Shown: piece by piece, positions 1 through 6,194 of the stretch | Layout of the letters: the number at the start of each line of letters is the position of its first letter | How positions within the stretch are numbered: position 1 is the first letter of the stretch | NCBI GenBank assembly: GCA_028718845.1 | Contig: JAQULA010000092.1 | Coordinates: forward strand, 1-7,014 | Source of the DNA: Candidatus Omnitrophota bacterium | GTDB lineage: Bacteria > Omnitrophota > Gorgyraeia > B26-G9 | DNA length: 7,014 nt | Direction of reading: 5' to 3' | The notes under the pieces: generated by a model | The model's input: the letters and a program-made list of their open reading frames with translations, nothing else | The model's database searches: none | Told to the model about the DNA's origin: nothing | Program-made: the position numbers and the translations under genes

Positions 1-807
1 CTGATTGATACGCATTGCCATCTGGATTTTGATCAGTTCAACGACGACCGCGACGCGGTGATCGAACGCGCACTGCAGGCCGGTGTCGGAGCGATGATCT
101 GTATCGGGGCCGATGTCCCCGGTTCGGAGCGGTCGGTCGCGCTGGCGCAGCGTTATCCGTATATATTTGCCGGAGTGGGCATCCATCCGCATGCCGCGGG
201 ACAAACGACGTCGGATGATATTTTGCGCGTTGAGCGGCTTTCCGGCAGTAATCGGGTAGTGGCGATCGGCGAGATCGGGCTGGATTATTATGACCACGGC
301 GATCCGCAGCGGAAGATTACCGAAGCGGCGAAGAAGCGTCAGGCGGAAGTTTGCTGTGCCTGTATCGATATCGCGCGGATCCAGGGATTGCCGGTTGTGT
401 TCCATTGCCGCGAGGCGAGCGATGATATGCTGAAGATCATTCGCGCGAAGCTTCTGCCGGGAATGAAAGCGGTGATGCATTGTTTTTCCGGGGATGAAAA
501 TTTTTTAAGCGATTGTTTGGATGCCGGGATGTCGGTTTCGTTTACGGGGAACATCACCTATCCCAAGGCGGAAAACCTGCGGGCGCTTATTCATGAAATC
601 CCACTGGAGAGGATATTGATCGAGACCGATGCGCCGTATCTGGCGCCGCAGGCCCAGCGCGGCAGACGCAATGAACCGGCGTTTGTTCTCGCCGTAGCCG
701 AGGAAATTGCGGCGCTCAAAGACCAAACATTGGGAGAAATCGCCGAAGCGACGACACGCAACGCCTGCGCTTTTTTTGGTATCGAAAGGTCGTTATGTCA
801 CAAATAA
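1..807 (+). CDS. tatD: TatD family metal-dependent hydrolase (deoxyribonuclease), 5' end cut
   Basis: The reading frame is open from base 1 and begins LIDTHCHLDFD, which matches the usual TatD start (M-L-I-D-T-H-C-H) without its Met, so the start codon probably lies just off the left edge. 268 residues are visible, close to full length for the family. Metal ligands of the amidohydrolase fold are all present, counted from the first visible codon: the HxH pair His5/His7, Glu91 in GEIGLDYY, His135 in VFHCRE, His160 in MHCFSG and Asp210 in IETDAPYLAP. The closing RGRRNEP motif is also typical. Known family members are cytoplasmic 3'-5' DNA/RNA exonucleases or deoxyribonucleases implicated in DNA repair and turnover; the substrate here is inferred from the family. 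Its last 13 nt overlap the next gene, which suggests translational coupling. The family call is very secure; the physiological role is less so. Confidence 0.96.
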   Translation: MIDTHCHLDFDQFNDDRDAVIERALQAGVGAMICIGADVPGSERSVALAQRYPYIFAGVGIHPHAAGQTTSDDILRVERLSGSNRVVAIGEIGLDYYDHGDPQRKITEAAKKRQAEVCCACIDIARIQGLPVVFHCREASDDMLKIIRAKLLPGMKAVMHCFSGDENFLSDCLDAGMSVSFTGNITYPKAENLRALIHEIPLERILIETDAPYLAPQAQRGRRNEPAFVLAVAEEIAALKDQTLGEIAEATTRNACAFFGIERSLCHK

Positions 808-1895
808 GTATTGTCCGCTGCGCCGAATATGAACAAGACCGCGTTTTTGCCGCGGTGGAGCAGGCGCTGCGTTTGATCGGCGGCATCGAGGCGTTTGTCC
901 AGCCGGGACAGAAAGTTTTGCTGAAACCGAATTTGCTGAAGCCGGCCGATCCGCAGGATGCGGTGACCACTCATCCGGAATTTATCCGGGCGGTGATCCG
1001 GGTGGTGAAAACACGCACGGACCGGATCCTGATCGGCGACAGTCCGGGCGGGCTGGTTAAAGCGGAAACCGTTTACGAGCGCTGCGGGATCAACCGGATT
1101 GCCCGCGAGGAAAATGTTGCCACGGTAAGATTCGACCGGGTGAAAACCATCGACGGCATCCCGTTTGCCGCGATAAAGGATGAGGTCGATGTTATTATCT
1201 CTCTGCCGAAATTCAAAACCCATAATTTGACCACGATTACGAATGCGGTCAAAAATGTGTTCGGGCTGGTGCCCGGTTTGTACAAAGTGCATTGCCATAA
1301 GCAGGCTCCGAATGCCGGCGTGTTTTCCGGGGTAATCGCCAAAATTTATGGATTGGTCAAACCGCAGTTGAGTATTGTCGACGGGATCCTGGCTATGGAT
1401 GGAGACGGCCCTTCCGGCGGAAACCCCTATCAACTGGGGGTGGTGGCGGCCGGTTCCGACGCGGTCGCGCTTGACGCCGTGTTTTCGAAGATTATCGGCA
1501 TCGACCCGATGAGTGTCGGCAGCACGCGCCAGGCGCATCGGTTGGGCTTGGGGCGGGCGGATGCCGCCTCGATTACGATTGCCGGAGAATCGCCGGAGTC
1601 GGTTAAAGCGCGCGGTTTTCAGGTGCCGAAAGTTTTGATGTTGTATCGTTTGCCGAATGCGGTTACCCGGATTATCGGGCGATGTATTCCCTTGGTCATG
1701 GCGGTAGACAGAAAAAAATGTACTTTGTGCCGGATGTGTATGAAGCTGTGTCCGCAGCAGGCGATCCGCGAGGTCAAAGGAGCGATTTCCCTGGACAGCC
1801 GCCGGTGTATCGCCTGCCTGTGCTGCAGCGAAATGTGCCCGGTAGACGCGATTTATTTGCGTTTCCTGCGCTGGAGGAAGAAACATGAAGCATAA
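795..1895 (+). CDS. DUF362 protein with C-terminal 2x[4Fe-4S] ferredoxin domain
   Basis: 366 residues in two parts. Residues about 1-290 match the DUF362 family, with the hallmark segments KPNLL (44-48), GDSPG (81-85), LPKFKTH (137-143), AVKNVFGLVPG (151-161) and a DGILAMDGDGPSGGNP loop (196-211). Residues about 303-355 form a bacterial dicluster ferredoxin: Cys309, 312, 315 and 319 followed by Pro, then Cys338, 341, 344 and 348 followed by Pro, enough for two [4Fe-4S] clusters. An extra Cys343 sits inside the second motif. No signal peptide or membrane segment is visible, so it is probably cytoplasmic. The biochemical role of DUF362 is not established to my knowledge; the clusters suggest electron transfer, which is inference. 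Start ATG 795 is preceded by GAAAGG at 784-789 and lies inside the end of tatD. The 3' end overlaps the diguanylate cyclase gene by 11 nt. Confidence 0.93.
   Translation: MSQISIVRCAEYEQDRVFAAVEQALRLIGGIEAFVQPGQKVLLKPNLLKPADPQDAVTTHPEFIRAVIRVVKTRTDRILIGDSPGGLVKAETVYERCGINRIAREENVATVRFDRVKTIDGIPFAAIKDEVDVIISLPKFKTHNLTTITNAVKNVFGLVPGLYKVHCHKQAPNAGVFSGVIAKIYGLVKPQLSIVDGILAMDGDGPSGGNPYQLGVVAAGSDAVALDAVFSKIIGIDPMSVGSTRQAHRLGLGRADAASITIAGESPESVKARGFQVPKVLMLYRLPNAVTRIIGRCIPLVMAVDRKKCTLCRMCMKLCPQQAIREVKGAISLDSRRCIACLCCSEMCPVDAIYLRFLRWRKKHEA
1873..1877 (+). promoter_or_regulatory. Shine-Dalgarno of the GGDEF gene
   Basis: GGAGG lies 7 nt upstream of ATG 1885 and inside the last codons of the DUF362 gene. 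It fixes the start of the diguanylate cyclase and indicates translation from the same transcript as the upstream gene. Confidence 0.75.
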
Positions 1896-2781
1896 GATTC
1901 TTATCGTGGAAGATAACCTGGAAGATTTTGAGCGGGTACAGAAGCTGGTCGCGGCGGAGAACTATGATATTTCCTATGCTCCGGACGGGGCCAGTGTGTT
2001 TCCCATACTGGAGAAAGAAATCCCGGATCTGATTATCCTCGATCTTTTATTGCCGGATGTCGACGGGTTCGAGCTTTGCAAACGGATCCGCGGGGATGAA
2101 CGTTTCGGCCATGTGCCGCTTTTGTTTTATTCCTCCGCGGCATCGATCGATAATAAGTTATTGGGATTGCAGCTGGGGGCTTCCGATTTCCTGGGTAAAG
2201 ATTGCGACCCCCGCGAACTGCTGCTGCGCCTGCAGAATCTGCTGCGGGCGAAGGTCGTGTTTGACGAGATGGTCAAGCTTTCGGTGATTGACAGCCTGAC
2301 CCATGCCTATAACCGCCGCTATTTTCAGCACCGCCTGGTGGATGAATTTGAGCGCGGTAAACGGTATAACCGGGATTTTTGCTGTGTGATCGTCGATGTC
2401 GATCATTTTAAGCAGGTTAACGATACTTTCGGCCACCCGGCCGGAGATGCCGTGCTGAAACGGGTGGCCGCGTTATTGCGCCGGCATACCCGCAGTGTGG
2501 ATGTGCTTTCCCGTTACGGCGGCGATGAATTCAGCCTGCTGCTGCCGGAGACAAATTTTCAGGGCGCCTATGTGGTCGCCGAACGCGTGCGCGGGTTGAT
2601 CGAAAAAACCGAGATCGGCAGGCCGGAATATGATATCCGGGTTACTTTAAGCATCGGCATCAGTTCCCTGATCACCGGCGGAGCGCTGGGAATGGATGAG
2701 CTGATTACCCAGGCGGATGTCGCTTTATACCAGGCGAAACGCGACGGCCGCAATAAAGTGAGTTTTTACGGCCGCAAGTAA
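1885..2781 (+). CDS. Receiver-GGDEF response regulator, predicted diguanylate cyclase (PleD-like)
   Basis: 298 residues. A CheY-like receiver covers about 3-122: acid pair Glu9/Asp10, phospho-acceptor Asp53 in LILDLLLPD, Ser83/Ser84 and Lys105. The usual Pro after the Lys is replaced by Asp106. A GGDEF domain covers about 131-296. Its intact signature is at 212-216 (RYGGDEFSLLLPE), with metal and substrate residues Asp171, Asn179, Asp188 and Glu215 by comparison with PleD. An RSVD product-inhibition (I-site, RxxD) motif lies exactly five residues before GGDEF. It should therefore make cyclic di-GMP from two GTP, activated by phosphorylation-driven dimerisation and inhibited by its product. 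There is one receiver, where PleD has two. No membrane segment and no partner histidine kinase are seen in the window. A strong GGAGG at 1873-1877, 7 nt before the ATG, supports this start inside the end of the DUF362 gene. Confidence 0.95.
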   Translation: MKHKILIVEDNLEDFERVQKLVAAENYDISYAPDGASVFPILEKEIPDLIILDLLLPDVDGFELCKRIRGDERFGHVPLLFYSSAASIDNKLLGLQLGASDFLGKDCDPRELLLRLQNLLRAKVVFDEMVKLSVIDSLTHAYNRRYFQHRLVDEFERGKRYNRDFCCVIVDVDHFKQVNDTFGHPAGDAVLKRVAALLRRHTRSVDVLSRYGGDEFSLLLPETNFQGAYVVAERVRGLIEKTEIGRPEYDIRVTLSIGISSLITGGALGMDELITQADVALYQAKRDGRNKVSFYGRK

Positions 2782-2831
2782 ACCGCCGGGGCTGGTTTTA
2801 CCGCGTGAATATCCGGAACGGGGCGTTTCGT

Positions 2832-2837
2832 TATAAT
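2832..2837 (+). promoter_or_regulatory. Possible -10 element before mtnA
   Basis: A perfect TATAAT lies in the 60-nt gap between the GGDEF gene and mtnA. No recognisable -35 (TTGACA-like) box is seen 16-18 nt upstream, where the sequence is ATATCC-like. If used, transcription would begin at about 2843-2845, at or just after the first possible mtnA ATG (2842), which would favour a start at 2857 or a leaderless-type message. It may be chance. Confidence 0.25.
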
Positions 2838-2841
2838 CGAT

Positions 2842-3900
2842 ATGAAAAATATTGCCATGAAACTTGAAACTGTAAAATGGGACAACGGAAGCGTTGTGAT
2901 CATTGATCAGACCCGGCTGCCGGGTTGTTTGCGTTTTCTGCGCTGCCGCACGGCAGGGCAAGTGCGGGAGGCCATCCGTACCTTGCAGGTGCGCGGCGCT
3001 CCGGCGATCGGCGCCGCCGCCGGATTAGGTCTGGTGCTCGGAATCGGACGGAGAGAATATCGTGATTTTTCCGCGTTTGAAAAAAAAGTCGATGAGATAT
3101 GCGCTTATCTGTGCTCGGCCCGGCCGACCGCGGTAAATCTGGCGTGGGCATTGGAACGGGTGCGCCGGGTTATGACCCGAAATCAAGCCCGGCCGGTTGG
3201 ACTCATCCGGAAGCTTATGCTCGCCGAAGCGCTGGAGATTATCCGCGAAGACAAGCAGAACTGCCGGGCCATGGCCGGACATGCCCAGGCCGCGGTGAAA
3301 AAGAATGCCCGGATATTGACCTATTGCAATGCCGGGATGCTGGCGACCATCGATTACGGCACCGCGTTAGGCGTGATCTACCGGGCGCAGGAGCTGAAAA
3401 AAAATGTCACGGTGTATGCCTGCGAAACCCGGCCGTTATTGCAAGGGGCGCGTTTGACCTGCTGGGAACTGCGGCGTAAGCGCGTTAATGTGACCCTTAT
3501 TTGCGATAATATGGCCGGCTATCTTATGCAGCAGAAAAAAATCGACCTGGTGATTATCGGCGCCGACCGTATTGCCGCCAACGGAGATACCGCGAATAAG
3601 ATCGGCTCGTATACGCTGGCGGTACTGGCCCGGTTTCACCGCATTCCTTTATATGTAACCGCTCCGCGTTCGACATTTGACCTGCGGCTTAAAACCGGCC
3701 GGCAGATCCCGGTTGAACAGCGCGATGCGGCTGAGGTCCGAAGCTTGTGGTTCAAGCGGCCGATGGCCGCCGAAGGGGTGAAGATTTATAATCCGGCGTT
3801 TGATATCATTCCGGCGGGTCTGATCTCCGGGATCGTCACCGAAACCGGGATAATCACGCCGCCGTATACAAAGAATATCCGGAGCAGGATGACAGCATGA
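2842..3900 (+). CDS. mtnA: S-methyl-5-thioribose-1-phosphate isomerase (MtnA / eIF2B-like family)
   Basis: 352 residues, normal length for MtnA. The family converts methylthioribose-1-phosphate to methylthioribulose-1-phosphate in methionine salvage. Visible signatures: RGAPAIG (51-57), TYCNAG with the conserved catalytic Cys162, ATIDYGTALGV (168-178), TRPLLQGARLT (196-206), IIGADRIAANGDTANKIGSY with catalytic Asp242, APRSTFD (274-280) and the closing NPAFDIIPAGLISGIVTETG. Cys162 and Asp242 correspond to Cys160 and Asp240 of the Bacillus enzyme, so it is likely active. Related isomerases (ribose-1,5-bisphosphate isomerase, eIF2B subunits) share the fold; the residues fit MtnA best. No other methionine-salvage gene is in the window. 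ATG 2842 has no Shine-Dalgarno; ATG 2857 (Met6, MKLETVKWDNG) fits the family N-terminus about as well and also lacks one. The 3' end overlaps thiL in an ATGA. Confidence 0.93.
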   Translation: MKNIAMKLETVKWDNGSVVIIDQTRLPGCLRFLRCRTAGQVREAIRTLQVRGAPAIGAAAGLGLVLGIGRREYRDFSAFEKKVDEICAYLCSARPTAVNLAWALERVRRVMTRNQARPVGLIRKLMLAEALEIIREDKQNCRAMAGHAQAAVKKNARILTYCNAGMLATIDYGTALGVIYRAQELKKNVTVYACETRPLLQGARLTCWELRRKRVNVTLICDNMAGYLMQQKKIDLVIIGADRIAANGDTANKIGSYTLAVLARFHRIPLYVTAPRSTFDLRLKTGRQIPVEQRDAAEVRSLWFKRPMAAEGVKIYNPAFDIIPAGLISGIVTETGIITPPYTKNIRSRMTA

Positions 3901-4817
3901 AGACGATGCGTCAGCTGGGTGAATTTCCATTTATTGCCGAAATTGAAAAGATCTGCCGTACGCGTTCGGTGATTAAAGGGATCGGTGATGACGCCGCGGT
4001 GATCCCTTATTCAAAAACGCAGGTAATGCTGTTTACCGCGGACATGCTGATCGAAAATGTTCATTTTACCCGGAAACAGCCGGCGGCCAGGATCGGGCAT
4101 AAGGCGATTGCCTGTTCGATCAGCGACATTGCCGCAATGGGCGGAATTCCGCGGTATGCTCTCGTGAGCGTGGCGTTCCCGAAAGGGCTGAATGTTGTTT
4201 TCGCCAAGACCCTCTATCAGGGGCTGCTGGCCACGGCCCGGCGTTTCGGCGTTGCGGTTGTCGGAGGGGATACCAATTGCGGCGATAGGATCGTTATCGA
4301 CGTGTTTTTGTGCGGGGTGACCGAGCGCAATCATTATGTGCTGCGCGGCGGCGCGCGGAACGGCGACGATATTTTTGTTACCGGTAAATTGGGCGGTTCA
4401 TTGGCCGGGCGTCATTTGAAATTCGAGCCGCGGGTAAAAGAAGCCCGGTTTTTAGTGACGCACTATCCGGTCCGGGCCATGATCGATATCTCGGATGGTT
4501 TGATCGCCGACCTGGGGCATATTCTGGAGACCAGCGCTAAAGCGGCGTTGCTCCGGGAAAAACATATCCCGGTATCGGCGCAGGCGGCATCTGTGGACCG
4601 GGCCTGTTATGACGGAGAGGATTTTGAATTATTGTTCACCATGCCGAAAAAATATACTCAAAAGCTTATGAAAGAGTGGCCGTTCAAAAAGACCGCGCCG
4701 CTTTCCTGCATCGGTGAAATTCAATCCGGCAGCAACGGGATTATGCTGGAACGGGAAAATGGAACCCGCCGGAATATGCCGATCACCGGCTACCAACATT
4801 TTCAAAGAGGCCGATAA
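3897..4817 (+). CDS. thiL: Thiamine-monophosphate kinase
   Basis: 306 residues, slightly shorter than the usual 320 or so. ThiL phosphorylates thiamine monophosphate with ATP to give thiamine diphosphate, the last step of thiamine cofactor synthesis, in the cytoplasm. The PurM/ThiL-type ATP-binding fold is shown by GIGDDAAV (28-35), the ADMLIENVHF stretch (48-57), SDIAAMGG (76-83), GGDT (123-126), the Asp-rich MIDISDGLIADLGH (195-208) and GEDFELLFT (240-248). All metal- and nucleotide-binding motifs look intact. AGGA at 3886-3889 lies 7 nt before ATG 3897, which shares ATGA with the mtnA stop; an internal ATG at 3906 (MRQLGEF) is a possible alternative start. tsaE follows after 2 nt. No thiamine biosynthesis genes are adjacent, and no THI-box riboswitch is seen upstream. 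Confidence 0.95.
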   Translation: MKTMRQLGEFPFIAEIEKICRTRSVIKGIGDDAAVIPYSKTQVMLFTADMLIENVHFTRKQPAARIGHKAIACSISDIAAMGGIPRYALVSVAFPKGLNVVFAKTLYQGLLATARRFGVAVVGGDTNCGDRIVIDVFLCGVTERNHYVLRGGARNGDDIFVTGKLGGSLAGRHLKFEPRVKEARFLVTHYPVRAMIDISDGLIADLGHILETSAKAALLREKHIPVSAQAASVDRACYDGEDFELLFTMPKKYTQKLMKEWPFKKTAPLSCIGEIQSGSNGIMLERENGTRRNMPITGYQHFQRGR

Positions 4818-4819
4818 CA

Positions 4820-5329
4820 ATGCTGAAGTTCTTGACCTCGAGCGCTGAAGAAACGATACGGCTGGGGCGGCATATCGGATGTTTGGCGGTGCCGAGTTCG
4901 GTCATCGCTCTTTCCGGGAACCTGGGAAGCGGCAAGACCACCCTGGTCAAAGGGATTGCCGCGGGTATGGGTATTGACGCGGCCCGGGTCAACAGCCCGA
5001 GTTTTGTCCTGATCCGGGAATATCGCGGAAAAAAGGGAAAGCTGGTTCATGCCGATGTGTATCGCTTGGATAATGCCGGACAAATTACTTTTTTGGGGCT
5101 GGAAGAATATTTTAACTCCGCGGTGGTGGTAATCGAATGGGCAAAAAAAGCGCGGCATCTTTTGCCGGAAGATCATGTCGCGATTTCGATCGCTTTTTCG
5201 GGAAAGGACCATCGCCGGTTTACGGTTTCCGCGCAAGGGAGGCATTCCTCCGCCATAGTGGCCCGCTTGCGCGCCGCGACGGCACGGCCGAAGAGCGGTT
5301 TTTATCGGGAGAAAGACATTCATGCATAG
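4820..5329 (+). CDS. tsaE: tRNA t6A37 threonylcarbamoyladenosine modification ATPase TsaE
   Basis: 169 residues, at the long end for a family of about 140-160. TsaE is the bacteria-specific P-loop ATPase that works with TsaB and TsaD to attach threonylcarbamoyl to A37 of ANN-decoding tRNAs. The Walker A motif is GNLGSGKTT (33-41), followed by NSPSFVLIREY (58-68), HADVYRLD (77-84) and the conserved VVVIEWAKKA with Glu106-Trp107. After about residue 128 the sequence is family-variable and basic. AAGAGG at 4805-4810 is a good ribosome site 9 nt before the ATG. It starts 2 nt after thiL and its last 8 nt overlap tsaB, so TsaE and TsaB production is probably coupled, as expected for partners in one complex. 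Confidence 0.95.
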   Translation: MLKFLTSSAEETIRLGRHIGCLAVPSSVIALSGNLGSGKTTLVKGIAAGMGIDAARVNSPSFVLIREYRGKKGKLVHADVYRLDNAGQITFLGLEEYFNSAVVVIEWAKKARHLLPEDHVAISIAFSGKDHRRFTVSAQGRHSSAIVARLRAATARPKSGFYREKDIHA

Positions 5330-6008
5330 TTTGATTGTGGACACCTCCGGCCAAAACCTCTGCGTAGCGGTTGCGGATAATGAATGGGTGATCTGCCGCT
5401 ATAACCGGCCGCAGGACCGGCAGCACGGACGGTTATTGATTCCGACAATTGATGCCGTACTGCGCAAGAGCGGTTATGCGCTTGCGGATATCGATTGCTG
5501 CGGCGTGAATATCGGTCCGGGATCATTTACCGGTTTACGTATCGGGGTGGCAACGCTGAAAGGTTTATGCCTGGCATCGGGGAAACCGTTGATCGGTTTT
5601 TCCAGCCTGGATGCTTTGGCCCTGCGGGTGCAGGAGCAGGCTCGGTTGATATGCCCGGTTATCGACGCGAAGCGGCAGCAGGTGTACAGTGCGTTGTTTT
5701 ATTCAGCCGGCAATGATATTCGGCGGAAGGGAACCTATTTTTTGGGACCGGTTGATGTTTTGCTGAAAAAAATCTCCGGAGACGTTATCTTCACCGGTGA
5801 CGCGATCCGGCTGTATCGGGAACAATTGCGGACGGGGAGCGGCGGCCGGGTTGAATTCGCTCCGGAACGCTGCTGGTCTCCGGATCCGCATTCGCTGGCG
5901 AAACTGGTTTACGGCCGGTGGAAGAAAAAAACATTCATCAGCGCGGAAAAAATCGAACCGCTGTACCTTTATAAAAATACCTGCACGGTCGTTAGAAAGA
6001 AGAAGTAG
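5322..6008 (+). CDS. tsaB: tRNA t6A37 threonylcarbamoyltransferase subunit TsaB
   Basis: 228 residues, typical for TsaB, an ASKHA-fold scaffold subunit that dimerises with the catalytic TsaD and recruits TsaE in tRNA t6A37 synthesis. Signatures: LIVDTSG at the N-terminus (4-10), QHGRLLIPTIDAVL (34-47; the HxxxLxP-type helix), GVNIGPGSFTGLRIG (61-75), PVIDAKRQQVY (112-122) and the C-terminal EPLYLY (212-217). GGGAG at 5307-5311 lies 10 nt before the start, inside tsaE. The very C-terminus (VVRKKK) and its TAG stop lie in a purine-rich run that continues into the spacer, so the last few residues may be recent, non-conserved additions. rimI and tsaD, often the next genes in this operon, are not found here. 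Confidence 0.95.
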   Translation: MHSLIVDTSGQNLCVAVADNEWVICRYNRPQDRQHGRLLIPTIDAVLRKSGYALADIDCCGVNIGPGSFTGLRIGVATLKGLCLASGKPLIGFSSLDALALRVQEQARLICPVIDAKRQQVYSALFYSAGNDIRRKGTYFLGPVDVLLKKISGDVIFTGDAIRLYREQLRTGSGGRVEFAPERCWSPDPHSLAKLVYGRWKKKTFISAEKIEPLYLYKNTCTVVRKKK

Positions 6009-6025
6009 AGAAAAAAGAGAGAGGA

Positions 6026-6094
6026 AGGAGGACGGAAGAGGGAAGCAAAAACAAAATAATTTTAAATACCGATGCTTCCGTCTTCTCTCTTCCT
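6026..6094 (+). repeat. Long imperfect inverted repeat, purine arm and pyrimidine arm
   Basis: Bases 6026-6046 pair with 6074-6094. Of 21 positions, 17 are Watson-Crick and 2 are G-U, with only two mismatches. The loop of 27 nt (6047-6073) is very AT-rich. The top-strand left arm is almost all purine (it ends GAGGGAAGC) and the right arm almost all pyrimidine (it starts GCTTCCGTC). No T-run follows directly, so it is not a classic intrinsic terminator, though it could still stop transcription or protect the tsaB mRNA end. Confidence 0.6.
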
Positions 6095-6099
6095 AACGA

Positions 6100-6120
6100 T
6101 TCCGCCGCAGTTTGGCGGAA
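6100..6120 (+). repeat. Perfect 7-bp hairpin (TTCCGCC / GGCGGAA)
   Basis: TTCCGCC at 6100-6106 is exactly complementary to GGCGGAA at 6114-6120, with a 7-nt loop GCAGTTT. GC-rich and stable for its size. Its right arm shares bases with the next hairpin at 6117-6132. Confidence 0.55.
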
Positions 6121-6132
6121 GAGTGATCTTCC
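6117..6132 (+). repeat. 6-bp hairpin with GUGA tetraloop, T-run 5 nt downstream
   Basis: GGAAGA (6117-6122) and TCTTCC (6127-6132) are exact complements around GTGA, which in RNA is a GNRA-type tetraloop. TTTTT follows at 6138-6142 after CTCGG, a layout that resembles a weak terminator. It cannot form at the same time as the 6100-6120 hairpin because both use 6117-6120. Confidence 0.4.
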
Positions 6133-6151
6133 CTCGGTTTTTAGGGTGAGC

Positions 6152-6171
6152 CTGCAGCCCGGGACTTGCAG
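6152..6171 (+). repeat. Short hairpin upstream of alr
   Basis: CTGCA (6152-6156) pairs with TGCAG (6167-6171) around a 10-nt loop containing the palindrome CCCGGG. It lies 24 nt before the first alr ATG. Small enough to be chance, but it is the last of a series of such structures. Confidence 0.3.
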
Positions 6172-6185
6172 CGAATATTTAGAAT

Positions 6186-6189
6186 AGGA
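6186..6189 (+). promoter_or_regulatory. Shine-Dalgarno of alr
   Basis: AGGA lies 5 nt before ATG 6195 and 8 nt before the tandem ATG 6198. The spacing slightly favours the second ATG, which would remove one Met from the protein. Confidence 0.5.
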
Positions 6190-6194
6190 CAGTT

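Larger units (their letters stand above)
6009..6194 (+). other. Structured 186-nt intergenic spacer between tsaB and alr
   Basis: I find no convincing gene in this stretch. From left to right it holds the end of a purine-rich tract, a long imperfect inverted repeat (6026-6094), a 7-bp hairpin (6100-6120), an overlapping 6-bp hairpin (6117-6132), a T-run (6138-6142), a 5-bp hairpin (6152-6171), and the alr ribosome site. No clear -35/-10 pair is seen; TAGAAT at 6180-6185 resembles a -10 box but lacks a -35. It is the only gap over 60 nt in the window, so it probably separates two transcription units. Confidence 0.6.

Noticed and set aside
798..1886. A 362-codon open frame on the - strand covering almost all of the DUF362 gene
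   Set aside because: It is in exact codon register with the sense gene, so it stays open simply because the sense gene avoids TTA, CTA and TCA codons, as expected from its G/C-rich codon bias. Its translation is rich in Arg, His and Gln with no recognisable motif, while the sense frame has clear family motifs.
2202..2207. Missing Pro after the receiver Lys (Lys105-Asp106) as a sign of a dead receiver domain
   Set aside because: The acid pair, Asp53, Ser83/Ser84 and Lys105 are all present; change at the Pro position is known in working receivers, so inactivity is not implied.
2780..2800. Possible terminator after the GGDEF gene (AAACC ... GGTTT)
   Set aside because: The stem is only 5 bp around a 9-nt loop, weak and AT-rich at its outer end, with just one or two T after it; too poor to call a terminator.
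3099..3479. A 126-codon alternative + frame inside mtnA
   Set aside because: It overlaps the conserved core of MtnA in another frame, shows no motif and has no ribosome site; it is a shadow of the real gene.
4802..5344. A 180-codon open frame on the - strand opposite tsaE
   Set aside because: It has the same register effect as above. No domain is recognisable, and it lies opposite a well-supported TsaE.
6180..6185. TAGAAT as an alr -10 promoter box
   Set aside because: It matches TATAAT at five of six positions, but no -35-like sequence lies at the right distance (the region reads GCCCGG), so it is not supported.
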